Origin: Fictibacillus nanhaiensis
GTDB lineage: Bacteria > Bacillota > Bacilli > Bacillales > Fictibacillaceae
Assembly: GCA_016401345.1 (NCBI GenBank)
Contig: JAEACG010000002.1
Span: 62,001-126,000, forward strand
Length of the DNA: 64,000 nucleotides
Direction: 5' to 3'
Part shown: piece after piece, positions 35,665 through 42,987 of the stretch
Layout: each line of letters starts with the position of its first letter
Position numbering within the stretch: the first letter of the stretch is position 1
Program-made: the position numbers and the translations under genes
The notes under the pieces: generated by a model
What the model was told of the DNA's origin: nothing
Database searches by the model: none
The model's input: only the letters and a program-made list of their open reading frames with translations

Positions 35665-37071
35665 ATGTTAGGTTTCTTACAGCGGATCGGTCGGGCGCTC
35701 ATGCTTCCGATCGCAGTTCTTCCTGCAGCTGGACTTTTGCTACGTTTTGGTCAAGACGATTTACTAGACATACCATTCTTAGTTGCTTCAGGAAACGCGA
35801 TTTTTGGTCATCTAGCACTTTTATTTGCGATAGGCGTTGCAGTCGGATTATCTAGAGATGGGAGTGGAGCTGCTGGACTTGCAGGAGCAATCGGTTACTT
35901 TGTATTAACAGAAGGAGCCAAAACATTTGCCGAAGTAAACCTGAATTATGACGGGAAATTTGATATGTCCGTCTTAGGAGGTATTCTAGCAGGGGTTATA
36001 GCTGGACTTTTATATAATAAATTTTATAATACGAAACTCCCAGAATGGCTTTCTTTCTTTGGAGGTAAACGATTTGTTCCAATCGTAACTGCTGGTACGA
36101 TGGTACTTTTAGCGCTAGTCTTCGGATTCATCTGGCCATATCTTCAGATGGGGTTAGAGAATGTTGGTACTTGGATAACAAGTGCAGGTGCGATCGGTGC
36201 AGGTATATTCGGTTTCTTTAACCGCTTATTAATTCCACTTGGACTTCATCATGTACTCAACAGCTTCTTATGGTTTGTATTTGGTGAATTCACAGGTGAA
36301 AATGGGAAGGTAGTTACGGGTGACTTATGGAGATTCTTTGCTGAAGATCCTAAAGCAGGCTTCTATATGGCTGGATTTTTCCCTGTGATGATGTTCGGGC
36401 TACCAGCTGCGTGTTTAGCAATGATTCATACAGCAAAAAAACATCGGAAGAAAGCAGTTGCGGGGATGTTAGGAAGTTTAGCACTCACTTCCTTTGTCAC
36501 TGGTATCACAGAACCTATCGAATTTGCGTTCATGTTCCTATCTCCTTTATTGTATGTGATTCATGCTGTATTAACGGCTGTTTCAATGTCGGTCGCAGTA
36601 TTACTAGATATACATCACGGGTTCACGTTTTCTGCTGGTGCGATTGATTATTTCTTAAATATTGGGATCTCGCAGAATGGTTGGTTGTTACTTCCGATGG
36701 GAGCGGTATATTTTGTCTTATACTATGGAATATTCCGTTATCTAATTGTAAAACTGAACTTGCAAACACCAGGCAGAGAAGATGAAGAATCTATAGTTTC
36801 AGAAGCCGCAGCAACTTCTACAACCAATGAAAGGTACGAAACGGCAGCATCGGCGTACTTGAGTGCACTCGGTGGAAAAGACAATATCGTGCTGCTTGAA
36901 AACTGCATTACTAGATTACGAGTTCAGATTAAAGATTTGTCAGCAGTTGATGAGGAAGGTTTAAAGAGAGCAGGATCTAAAGGGCTGATTAAGCTTAATA
37001 GCCAAAATATACAGGTTGTCGTAGGTTCTGAGGTTGAACCGATCGCAGATTGTATGAGAGATAAGCTATAA
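35665..37071 (+). CDS. nagP: PTS EIICB component for N-acetylglucosamine
   Basis: 468 residues. An EIIC membrane domain (about 1-370; MLPIAVLPAAGLLLRFGQ and HHGFTFSAGAIDYFLN are typical) precedes an EIIB domain with the phospho-acceptor Cys in LENCITRLRV. This EIICB order and size fit B. subtilis NagP. It imports and phosphorylates GlcNAc. It has no EIIA. ATG 35665 follows GAGGGGTAGGTACT. In B. subtilis nagP is at a distant site; here it closes the cell-wall sugar locus, followed by a strong terminator. Confidence 0.9.
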   Translation: MLGFLQRIGRALMLPIAVLPAAGLLLRFGQDDLLDIPFLVASGNAIFGHLALLFAIGVAVGLSRDGSGAAGLAGAIGYFVLTEGAKTFAEVNLNYDGKFDMSVLGGILAGVIAGLLYNKFYNTKLPEWLSFFGGKRFVPIVTAGTMVLLALVFGFIWPYLQMGLENVGTWITSAGAIGAGIFGFFNRLLIPLGLHHVLNSFLWFVFGEFTGENGKVVTGDLWRFFAEDPKAGFYMAGFFPVMMFGLPAACLAMIHTAKKHRKKAVAGMLGSLALTSFVTGITEPIEFAFMFLSPLLYVIHAVLTAVSMSVAVLLDIHHGFTFSAGAIDYFLNIGISQNGWLLLPMGAVYFVLYYGIFRYLIVKLNLQTPGREDEESIVSEAAATSTTNERYETAASAYLSALGGKDNIVLLENCITRLRVQIKDLSAVDEEGLKRAGSKGLIKLNSQNIQVVVGSEVEPIADCMRDKL

Positions 37072-37083
37072 AGCTATAAAAAA

Positions 37084-37124
37084 AGACCGCCATCTTCTTG
37101 AAGAAGATGGCGGTCTATGTTTTT
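37084..37124 (+). terminator. Terminator of the nag/mur locus
   Basis: 15-bp perfect stem AGACCGCCATCTTCT / AGAAGATGGCGGTCT with a T run. Confidence 0.9.
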
Positions 37125-37125
37125 C

Positions 37126-37296
37126 TTACACGTTCCAATAACCACTTACTGGTACGTTTGCTGCGTATCCATAGGAACATGGATAAGCATATACGCAGCA
37201 GTTTCCATTAAACGAGACGGCTCCGACAATAATGAGCAGCACGAATAGTACCACGTAAAGCGTAAAGCTATCAGAACAGTACTTTCTTGACGACAT
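37126..37296 (-). CDS. YjcZ-like small membrane/spore peptide
   Basis: A 56-residue gene read directly from the minus strand. It starts at ATG 37296 after AAGAGGAGTGAAATT and reads MSSRKYCSDSFTLYVVLFVL, then LIIVGAVSFNGNCCVYAYPC, then a Gly/Tyr-rich end SGYWNV. The core VVLFVLLIIVGA is the signature of YjcZ-family peptides, small hydrophobic sporulation proteins of bacilli. Four Cys residues in a tyrosine-rich tail are suited to spore coat cross-linking, but that is inference. Confidence 0.75.
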   Translation of the reverse strand: MSSRKYCSDSFTLYVVLFVLLIIVGAVSFNGNCCVYAYPCSYGYAANVPVSGYWNV

Positions 37297-37421
37297 AATT
37301 TCACTCCTCTTCTTGCATGTGAGAAGCCGATTTCTCTCCTCAGCTCATTTTATGCAAGTAGGATGAGCATAGAAACGGAGATAAACGCCTCATTTTAAGA
37401 GAGTTGCTGTCAACAAGAAGT

Positions 37422-38087
37422 CTATTTGTATGCTTCATCTAAGATGATGTATAAGTAATCTACGAATTCACCTTTTGAAAACATCGTAACTTCATATATA
37501 TTACCAAGGTCGTTGTATACATAAGCTGTGTCTGTGTCTGTTGTTTCTTCAACGTCTACAGGTAGACCCGCAAGTTCAAGAGCTCTTGTCATTTCTTCAT
37601 CATTAAACATAATTTCTTCGTCTATTACAGAATAAACAAGACGAGCTGCTTTTCCTTCCACAAACGTAACCGCATACTTATCATTCTGATAGTAGTTTAC
37701 AATAGCGGGAACGAATTCAGTCGTACCTGAGTAGCGGAACTGAATCTTTTCAGAGCGGGTTGGTTTACCCCACCTGTCGCTTATTTGCTTTTCTGAAGAA
37801 TTTGTTAGTTCACTAGCAACAAATTGATGCTCGCTAGTTAGATAGTCCGTTTGTTCACTATCATTATTTTCTGATTCACCCTCGGCATTGCTGTTGTCAT
37901 CTTCAGTAGTTGTTGTCTCGGTTGCTTCTGTATCTTCTTTTTCTGGTTCAGATGTAGAATTATCAGTAGATTCTTCCTTCTCTGCTTTTGTTTCAGAAGT
38001 TCCTTGTTCATTTTGTTTCGTATCCTTTGAACAAGCTGTTACAGTTAGTAACCCAATTATAAGAAATAGCGTTATAAGTTTTTTCAT
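37422..38087 (-). CDS. Hypothetical lipoprotein
   Basis: 221 residues with a lipoprotein signal (MKKLITLF … LTVTAC, Cys19). An acidic Ser/Thr/Glu-rich spacer (about 20-80) leads to a folded domain (about 82-221) beginning YLTSEHQFVASELT. The domain resembles proteins with tandem beta/alpha repeats of the DUF4309/YjgB kind, but I cannot confirm this. It would sit on the outer face of the membrane. The ATG follows TGAGGGAGTATC. Confidence 0.65.
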   Translation of the reverse strand: MKKLITLFLIIGLLTVTACSKDTKQNEQGTSETKAEKEESTDNSTSEPEKEDTEATETTTTEDDNSNAEGESENNDSEQTDYLTSEHQFVASELTNSSEKQISDRWGKPTRSEKIQFRYSGTTEFVPAIVNYYQNDKYAVTFVEGKAARLVYSVIDEEIMFNDEEMTRALELAGLPVDVEETTDTDTAYVYNDLGNIYEVTMFSKGEFVDYLYIILDEAYK

Positions 38088-38440
38088 GATACTCCCTCAT
38101 TATGTAATTCATATTGTTTAACAGACACTTCCAATGTTAACAAAAGAGTATAAAAATTGAAAATGAAAACTTTGGCAAATGAAGAAACTTATATCCTTTT
38201 GAGAATAGAATGACATTTAAATACCTCATTTTCATAAAATAAGGATATAGCTGTTATCGCTTTTTTGTTGTTTCGATAGTAGTTGATTACATCTCGTGGG
38301 GGCATTTTGCAATGCTTTTATTAAAGAACTCATTATCAGTCGAATGCAGGGAGGATTATTTCATTTTGTTAACAAATCAACTACAATATATGGTAGACAT
38401 CCATTTAAAGGCATGAATGCGGAAGGGCAGGTGGAATGGG
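38088..38440 (+). other. Intergenic region before the exonuclease gene
   Basis: About 350 bp, AT-rich, between divergent genes. The only structure I see is a 16-codon frame starting TTG 38366 behind AGGGAGGATTATTTCAT and ending TGA 38414-38416, directly against an ATG of the exonuclease frame at 38417. It may be a leader peptide; support is weak. Confidence 0.3.
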
Positions 38441-39085
38441 ATGCAGTATATTGTGTATGATTTAGAAATGACAAACCGGCTCTCAGAGATTATTGAGATA
38501 GGTGCCATTCGAATGGTCGAAGTTGATGGTGAGCTTAAAATTTTGGATACGTTTCAATCATTCGTTCAACCTAAAATGGATAAGTTGAATACACGAATTA
38601 CGAATCTGACTGGTATCACCAAAAAAGATTTGATTTCTGCTCCTGTTTATACAGAGGCAATTGAAAATTTTAGATCCTGGATCGGCGTAGAAGAATATTA
38701 TCTTTGTTCTTGGGGACCAGAAGATAAGTGGGCACTCATTACTGATTCAACTTTTCATAAAGCAGATACGGATTGGATCATCAACCATAACGATCTGCAA
38801 TTTCATTTCAGTATGCTCCACGATAGTGAAAAGGGATTCCGTTATGGGTTGTCGCGTGCACTCCAGGCAATGGAACTTGTTTATGAAGGATCTAAACACA
38901 GAGCACTAGACGATGCCATGAATACAGCTAGAATTCTCACAAAGATATATAGAAAGATCAAATTTGTAAAAAACCCGACTTCTTTTTTAGAATCAAAGCT
39001 TTTTGAGCCTGAAAAATTAGTCTATAAAACAAAGTCTGAAGTGAATGAGTCTCCCTTTGCTTCCTTATCAAAGTTATTTAACTAA
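38441..39085 (+). CDS. DEDDh 3'-5' exonuclease (KapD/DnaQ-like)
   Basis: 214 residues. Exo I motif VYDLEMT (Asp, Glu), a LTGITKKDL segment typical of exonuclease domains, WGPEDKW (exo II Asp) and HRALDDAMNTARI (exo III His/Asp) define a DEDDh nuclease. It is a single-domain cytosolic enzyme like B. subtilis KapD, an inhibitor of the KinA pathway, but similarity is at family level only. Start is uncertain: ATG 38441 (GCAGGTGG upstream) or ATG 38417 (AAAGG upstream). Confidence 0.75.
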   Translation: MQYIVYDLEMTNRLSEIIEIGAIRMVEVDGELKILDTFQSFVQPKMDKLNTRITNLTGITKKDLISAPVYTEAIENFRSWIGVEEYYLCSWGPEDKWALITDSTFHKADTDWIINHNDLQFHFSMLHDSEKGFRYGLSRALQAMELVYEGSKHRALDDAMNTARILTKIYRKIKFVKNPTSFLESKLFEPEKLVYKTKSEVNESPFASLSKLFN

Positions 39086-39306
39086 AGTAATTTTAGTTTT
39101 AAATGTAAACTTTTCAATGCAAACAGTTAACCATTAAGACGAGGATAGGACTTATTCCCTGTTTATTCGACTTCCTTCGACATAAATGTATAGGTATTAT
39201 AGGGTAAAATCCATAAAAAGTAAGATATGTCGTCATTTGACGAATTGTTTTTGTAGGAAAATGACCTTAGTTTCGATAATAATAGTAAGCGTAGGGGGTG
39301 TTGTTG

Positions 39307-39534
39307 GTGGATACTACATATTACATAACCAATAAAAACAATCAGTTGTTGGAACTTTTGAACACGATAGACCATTGCTTGACAGGTGCAAGACTTGAGG
39401 AAGTGGATTCAATAATCAAATTAAAAGAAGAATTGTTAGCAAATGATGGTATACATATAACTCCAGAGCAAATTAATAATATTATTTCCTTACTGTTATC
39501 ATTTGTCCCTAATACAGTCAGAGAAGTTGGTTAA
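39307..39534 (+). CDS. Hypothetical small protein
   Basis: 75 residues, soluble, helical, no recognised family (DTTYYITNKNNQLLELL … EQINNIISLLLSFVPNTV). GTG 39307 follows AGGGGGTG at a good distance; TTG 39304 and TTG 39301 are alternatives. A terminator lies just after the stop, which supports expression. Confidence 0.6.
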   Translation: MDTTYYITNKNNQLLELLNTIDHCLTGARLEEVDSIIKLKEELLANDGIHITPEQINNIISLLLSFVPNTVREVG

Positions 39535-39538
39535 TTGA

Positions 39539-39566
39539 GAATCTCTTCATAAAGAGGTTCTTTTTT
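39539..39566 (+). terminator. Terminator after the small protein gene
   Basis: Stem GAATCTCTT / AAGAGGTTC (one G·U) followed by six T. Confidence 0.75.
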
Positions 39567-39650
39567 ACTACCTAGAGTTTTATTCGCTCATATATTTTGC
39601 TTTCAGGGGGTAAAGTCGTAAAAAAAATAAGAAGTGAAAAAGATCACTTC

Positions 39651-40352
39651 TTATTTAGATTCCTCTACTTCTTTTTTTGATTTCAATTCATCCATTTCAT
39701 TTTTAAATCTTTCTTGTAGACAACTTTGGTGACCATATAGGACCAACATGTCTCCTTCTTGTATTTTTGTCGTATAACTATCCTTCCGTACTGTTACGTC
39801 CCCTCGCTTTATAAATAAGACAATTAGATCATCTTCTGTTTGAATGACGTCTTTTAATTGTTTCCCCATAATCTTTGAATCTTTATGTATAGGAATTTCT
39901 ACTACAACATCATCCTCTTCAAAATACATAACATCTCTTAAAGGAAGATCTGCTAAGTTATAGCTTTTTTCCATGTGACTCTCAAAAGAACGTTTCATGT
40001 ATTTTTTTAGTTTAGGTACGCTTAAGATTAAATATAAACTGATGAGTACTAAAATAATGATTCCAAGTTCTATCGAACGAAATTCATCTGATAAGATGCT
40101 GCTTATCGATGAGATGATAACCGCTAATGAAAAGACTCCGAACAAAATGAGAAACGTACTTAAACGTCTGCGTACCGGATGCTCCAGAATCAACTCTGAT
40201 TCTCCTGTCGTAAATCCAGTGGCTGTAAACATTGAGATGACCTGGAAGCGAGCGATTTCTTTTTTAAGACCAGTTAACGTGAATAGCAGAACGTTAATTT
40301 CAATCACAATTCCTATGATGGCAAAATAAAGCAAAGTGAATAAAAAACCCAC
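39651..40352 (-). CDS. Membrane protein with TrkH/KtrB-like half-pore and TrkA-C (RCK_C) domain
   Basis: 233 residues. Three or four hydrophobic segments (about 1-28, 68-88, 92-110) form the N-terminal half. Between the first two lies SMFTATGFTTGESELILEHP, which looks like the pore loop and selectivity filter of one TrkH/KtrB repeat (TGFTT). The soluble half (about 135-222) is a TrkA-C/RCK_C domain (DSKIMGKQLKDVI, VLFIKRGD, GDMLVLYGHQ), which binds c-di-AMP or other ligands in several K+ proteins. TrkA-C proteins with a small membrane part are known in bacilli; their function is not settled. No other K+ gene is adjacent. Confidence 0.7.
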   Translation of the reverse strand: MGFLFTLLYFAIIGIVIEINVLLFTLTGLKKEIARFQVISMFTATGFTTGESELILEHPVRRRLSTFLILFGVFSLAVIISSISSILSDEFRSIELGIIILVLISLYLILSVPKLKKYMKRSFESHMEKSYNLADLPLRDVMYFEEDDVVVEIPIHKDSKIMGKQLKDVIQTEDDLIVLFIKRGDVTVRKDSYTTKIQEGDMLVLYGHQSCLQERFKNEMDELKSKKEVEESK

Positions 40353-40484
40353 AAAGGCACCTCCGTTAAAATTCTTCTTTACCTGTATACCCTTATTTTC
40401 TATTTATATAGAGGAAATAAAATATTTTATTCGTTTCATAAACATATATAGCCCCTCATATAGTTTGGTACAGGAGGGATGTAG

Positions 40485-40643
40485 ATGATAGGTTTTCTTA
40501 TTACCTTAGTGCCCGCAAGTCTATTGTGTGGAGGAGTTGCTATGTTGATTCATACATTCGTGAAAAAAGATTCATATCAATACGATCAAGAAAATCTTTG
40601 GGAGGATACATCACTTACATCTGAAGATTATCGTTTGAAATAA
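40485..40643 (+). CDS. Small single-TM protein
   Basis: A 52-residue gene read by hand. It starts at ATG 40485 after CAGGAGGGATGTAG, an excellent ribosome site. One TM helix (about 3-24, starting IGFLITLVPASLLCGGV) is followed by a charged tail rich in Asp, Glu and Tyr ending DYRLK. No family recognised. Confidence 0.65.
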   Translation: MIGFLITLVPASLLCGGVAMLIHTFVKKDSYQYDQENLWEDTSLTSEDYRLK

Positions 40644-40731
40644 CAAATTAACACATTCATTACTTGATATTTTCCCTCGTTATGGTAAAAAGTAATATAA
40701 CAATAACTTGTAACAGAATCGAGGATTTGAT

Positions 40732-41472
40732 GTGCGGAAAGTATCAAAAAGATGGTTAATTGGTGGTACAGGACTAGCCCTCATACTATTCCTTATCTTT
40801 CAATTTTATGGAGAAACAGAAGGGGCGAGCGATACACAAACTCTGAAGGTCGTTGCCCTTGGAGACTCATTAACGTATGGAGTTGGTGACCCATCCAAAA
40901 CAGGCTATATCGGAATCGTTAAACGAAATATTCAGCAGCAAACAGGCAGAAATGTAATCATTAATAATTTTGGGATCAGTGGACAGCGTTCCGACCAATT
41001 GTTAAGACAATTGGATAATGGAGTCGTGATCAAGTCATTAAGACAAGCAGATCATATCTTTGTTTTTATAGGCACAAATGACTTTCGTCACGCTGCCGGT
41101 TGGAACTTTCGCCAGTTGCCTCAGCAGAAATTAATGCTAGGAAAAGAAAAGCTAAGAAACAATTTAACTAAAACACTGACAGTGGTGAGGGAAAACAATT
41201 CGTTTGCACCGGTTTACGTATTAGGTCTTTATAATCCTTATTTTGGGAAAGAATACGATCCCACAGCTGCAGAAAGTATTAAGACATGGAATGAAGCGAT
41301 CGTTGAGGCGAGCAAAGAAAGCACGCTTACAAAGTATATCTCCACTTTTGAACTCTATGAAAACGTTGAGAAAGAACTGTATTTTTCTGATTCTATACAC
41401 CCTAATAGAAGGGGATATAACAGATTAGGAAATTGGGTTTATAACCAGTGGAAACCTTTAAACCAGGAATGA
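40732..41472 (+). CDS. ypmR: SGNH/GDSL-family hydrolase with N-terminal membrane anchor
   Basis: 246 residues: an N-terminal signal-anchor helix (about 8-25), then an SGNH hydrolase domain with block I ALGDSLTYGVGD (catalytic Ser), block II Gly in NFGISGQRSDQ, block III GTNDFR (Asn) and block V SDSIHPNRRGY (Asp, His). It is an extracytoplasmic esterase or lipase of unknown substrate; size and pattern resemble B. subtilis YpmR. GTG 40732 follows CGAGGATTTGAT. A terminator follows. Confidence 0.8.
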   Translation: MRKVSKRWLIGGTGLALILFLIFQFYGETEGASDTQTLKVVALGDSLTYGVGDPSKTGYIGIVKRNIQQQTGRNVIINNFGISGQRSDQLLRQLDNGVVIKSLRQADHIFVFIGTNDFRHAAGWNFRQLPQQKLMLGKEKLRNNLTKTLTVVRENNSFAPVYVLGLYNPYFGKEYDPTAAESIKTWNEAIVEASKESTLTKYISTFELYENVEKELYFSDSIHPNRRGYNRLGNWVYNQWKPLNQE

Positions 41473-41508
41473 TCTCTTAGAAGTAGATACTTCTAAGAGA
41501 TTTTTTTT
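41472..41508 (+). terminator. Terminator after the SGNH hydrolase gene
   Basis: 12-bp stem ATCTCTTAGAAG / CTTCTAAGAGAT with eight T. Confidence 0.9.
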
Positions 41509-41736
41509 GATTTTTTTTTTTATTGCTTCTTTTGGATAGAACCATCCTTTGTGAAAGTAGTTGTTTTCAGGCTCCAGGGCGAAACTTGAGCGTCGTTTGT
41601 GAGTTTCGTTTTTTATAAGTATTACCTCCGAGCTTGTCCGAACCTGATACTTGGCATCTTTCACTCCAATCAGCTCTTAAAGGAGATTAGGATTTGAGAG
41701 CAATAATCCATCAGAGAAAAACATTTAAAAAAACGG
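41509..41736 (+). other. Gap before the iron transporter promoter
   Basis: T-rich tract, then unremarkable sequence. A minus-strand frame (41458-41664) is open here but runs through the terminator and has no ribosome site, so I do not call it. No repeat or RNA element seen. Confidence 0.4.
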
Positions 41737-41764
41737 TTGACTTGAGAATGATTATCATTATAAT
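41737..41764 (+). promoter_or_regulatory. Promoter with overlapping Fur box for the iron ABC operon
   Basis: TTGACT (41737-41742), 16-bp spacer and TATAAT (41759-41764). The Fur-box-like GAGAATGATTATCATTATA (41744-41762) matches the 19-bp Fur consensus at all but about two positions and fills the spacer, so iron-loaded Fur would block RNA polymerase. Confidence 0.85.
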
Positions 41765-41776
41765 TAAAAGTGAAGT

Positions 41777-41793
41777 TGATAATCGTTTTCAAT
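41777..41793. promoter_or_regulatory. Second Fur-box-like sequence
   Basis: TGATAATCGTTTTCA within this stretch fits the 7-1-7 Fur pattern with two departures in the right half. It lies 15 bp after the first box and may extend Fur binding. Confidence 0.5.
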
Positions 41794-41822
41794 TACTTAT
41801 ACATAAAAGGAGTAACTGACAT

Positions 41823-42890
41823 ATGTTTAAAAAGAATCTTTTTACGGTTGTTACAATGGTCCTACTAGCTGCTTTAGTCTTAGCAGGCTGTGGTAAATCA
41901 AACGAGGGTGCGAGTTCGAATAATAATGAGACAAAAAAAGAAGAAGTAAACCTATATACAAGTCGTCACTATGAAGTTGATGATAAAATATTTGCTGATT
42001 TTACAAAAGAGACAGGAATTAAAGTCAACCTTATTAAGGGTAAAGAAGATGAGTTGATCGAGCGTCTTACAAGAGAAGGGAAAGCAACAAAAGGAGACCT
42101 TTTCTTCACATCTGATGCTGGACGTTTACACTGGGCAAAAGATAAAGACCTCTTACAAAGTGTAGAAAGCGAAACTTTGAATAAGAATATTCCTGATAAT
42201 TTAAGAGATAAAGACAATCAATGGTTCGGTCTAACAAAACGTGCACGTGTTATCGTATATGATCAGAAAAAAGTAGACAAATCAGAACTATCTACTTATG
42301 AAGCGTTAACTGAAGACAAATGGAAAGGTAAAGTTCTGATCCGTTCATCAGAAAATATTTACAATCAATCATTAGTATCATCCTTTATTTCATTAAACGG
42401 AAAAGATGAAGCGAAGAAGTGGGCAGAAGGGATCGTTAACAACATGGCTCGTGATCCACAAGGTGGAGACAAAGACCAAGCGAAAGGTATCGCTGCTGGT
42501 GAAGGTGATGTTGCCATCATGAACTCATACTATTTTGGTCAGATGTTGAACTCAGAAGATCCTGAAGAAGTGAAAGTTGCTAAACAGCTAAGTGTGTTCT
42601 TCCCTAACCAAGAAACAACAGGAACGCACATCAATATTAGTGGTATAGGTGTTACGAAACACGCTAAGAACAAAGAGAATGCTATAGAATTAATGGAATA
42701 TCTGTCTAGTCCAAAAGTTCAAGAAGTATTTGCTGAAGCAAACTACGAGTATCCGGTTAATAAAGAAGTAGAACCTTCAGAGCTTTTAAAGTCTTGGGGT
42801 CCGTTTAAAGAACAAGATCTTAACCTTTCTGAGTTAGGTGAAAACAATGCAGATGCTGTTAAGATTATGAATGAAGTCAGCTGGAAATAA
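41823..42890 (+). CDS. Ferric iron ABC transporter, binding lipoprotein
   Basis: 355 residues: lipoprotein signal with LAGC (Cys23), then a family 1 binding protein similar to FbpA/FutA ferric-binding proteins. NLYTSRHYEVDDKIFADF at the start and the tandem Tyr of NSYYFGQ, usual iron ligands, support Fe(III) as substrate. The Fur-box promoter supports this too. The ATG follows AAAGGAGTAACTGACAT. It is the first gene of a three-gene operon with permease and ATPase. Confidence 0.88.
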   Translation: MFKKNLFTVVTMVLLAALVLAGCGKSNEGASSNNNETKKEEVNLYTSRHYEVDDKIFADFTKETGIKVNLIKGKEDELIERLTREGKATKGDLFFTSDAGRLHWAKDKDLLQSVESETLNKNIPDNLRDKDNQWFGLTKRARVIVYDQKKVDKSELSTYEALTEDKWKGKVLIRSSENIYNQSLVSSFISLNGKDEAKKWAEGIVNNMARDPQGGDKDQAKGIAAGEGDVAIMNSYYFGQMLNSEDPEEVKVAKQLSVFFPNQETTGTHINISGIGVTKHAKNKENAIELMEYLSSPKVQEVFAEANYEYPVNKEVEPSELLKSWGPFKEQDLNLSELGENNADAVKIMNEVSWK

Positions 42891-42987
42891 ACGTTAATAT
42901 TTTGCCGTATCACGATTTGTGATACGGCTAATTCCATGTAAAAACAAACAACAAGAACAATGCTGATGAGTAAAGAAGGTGAAAATA

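Noticed and set aside
41458-41664. 68-codon minus-strand frame
   Set aside because: It runs through the terminator of the SGNH hydrolase gene, starts at a GTG without a ribosome site and matches nothing I know.
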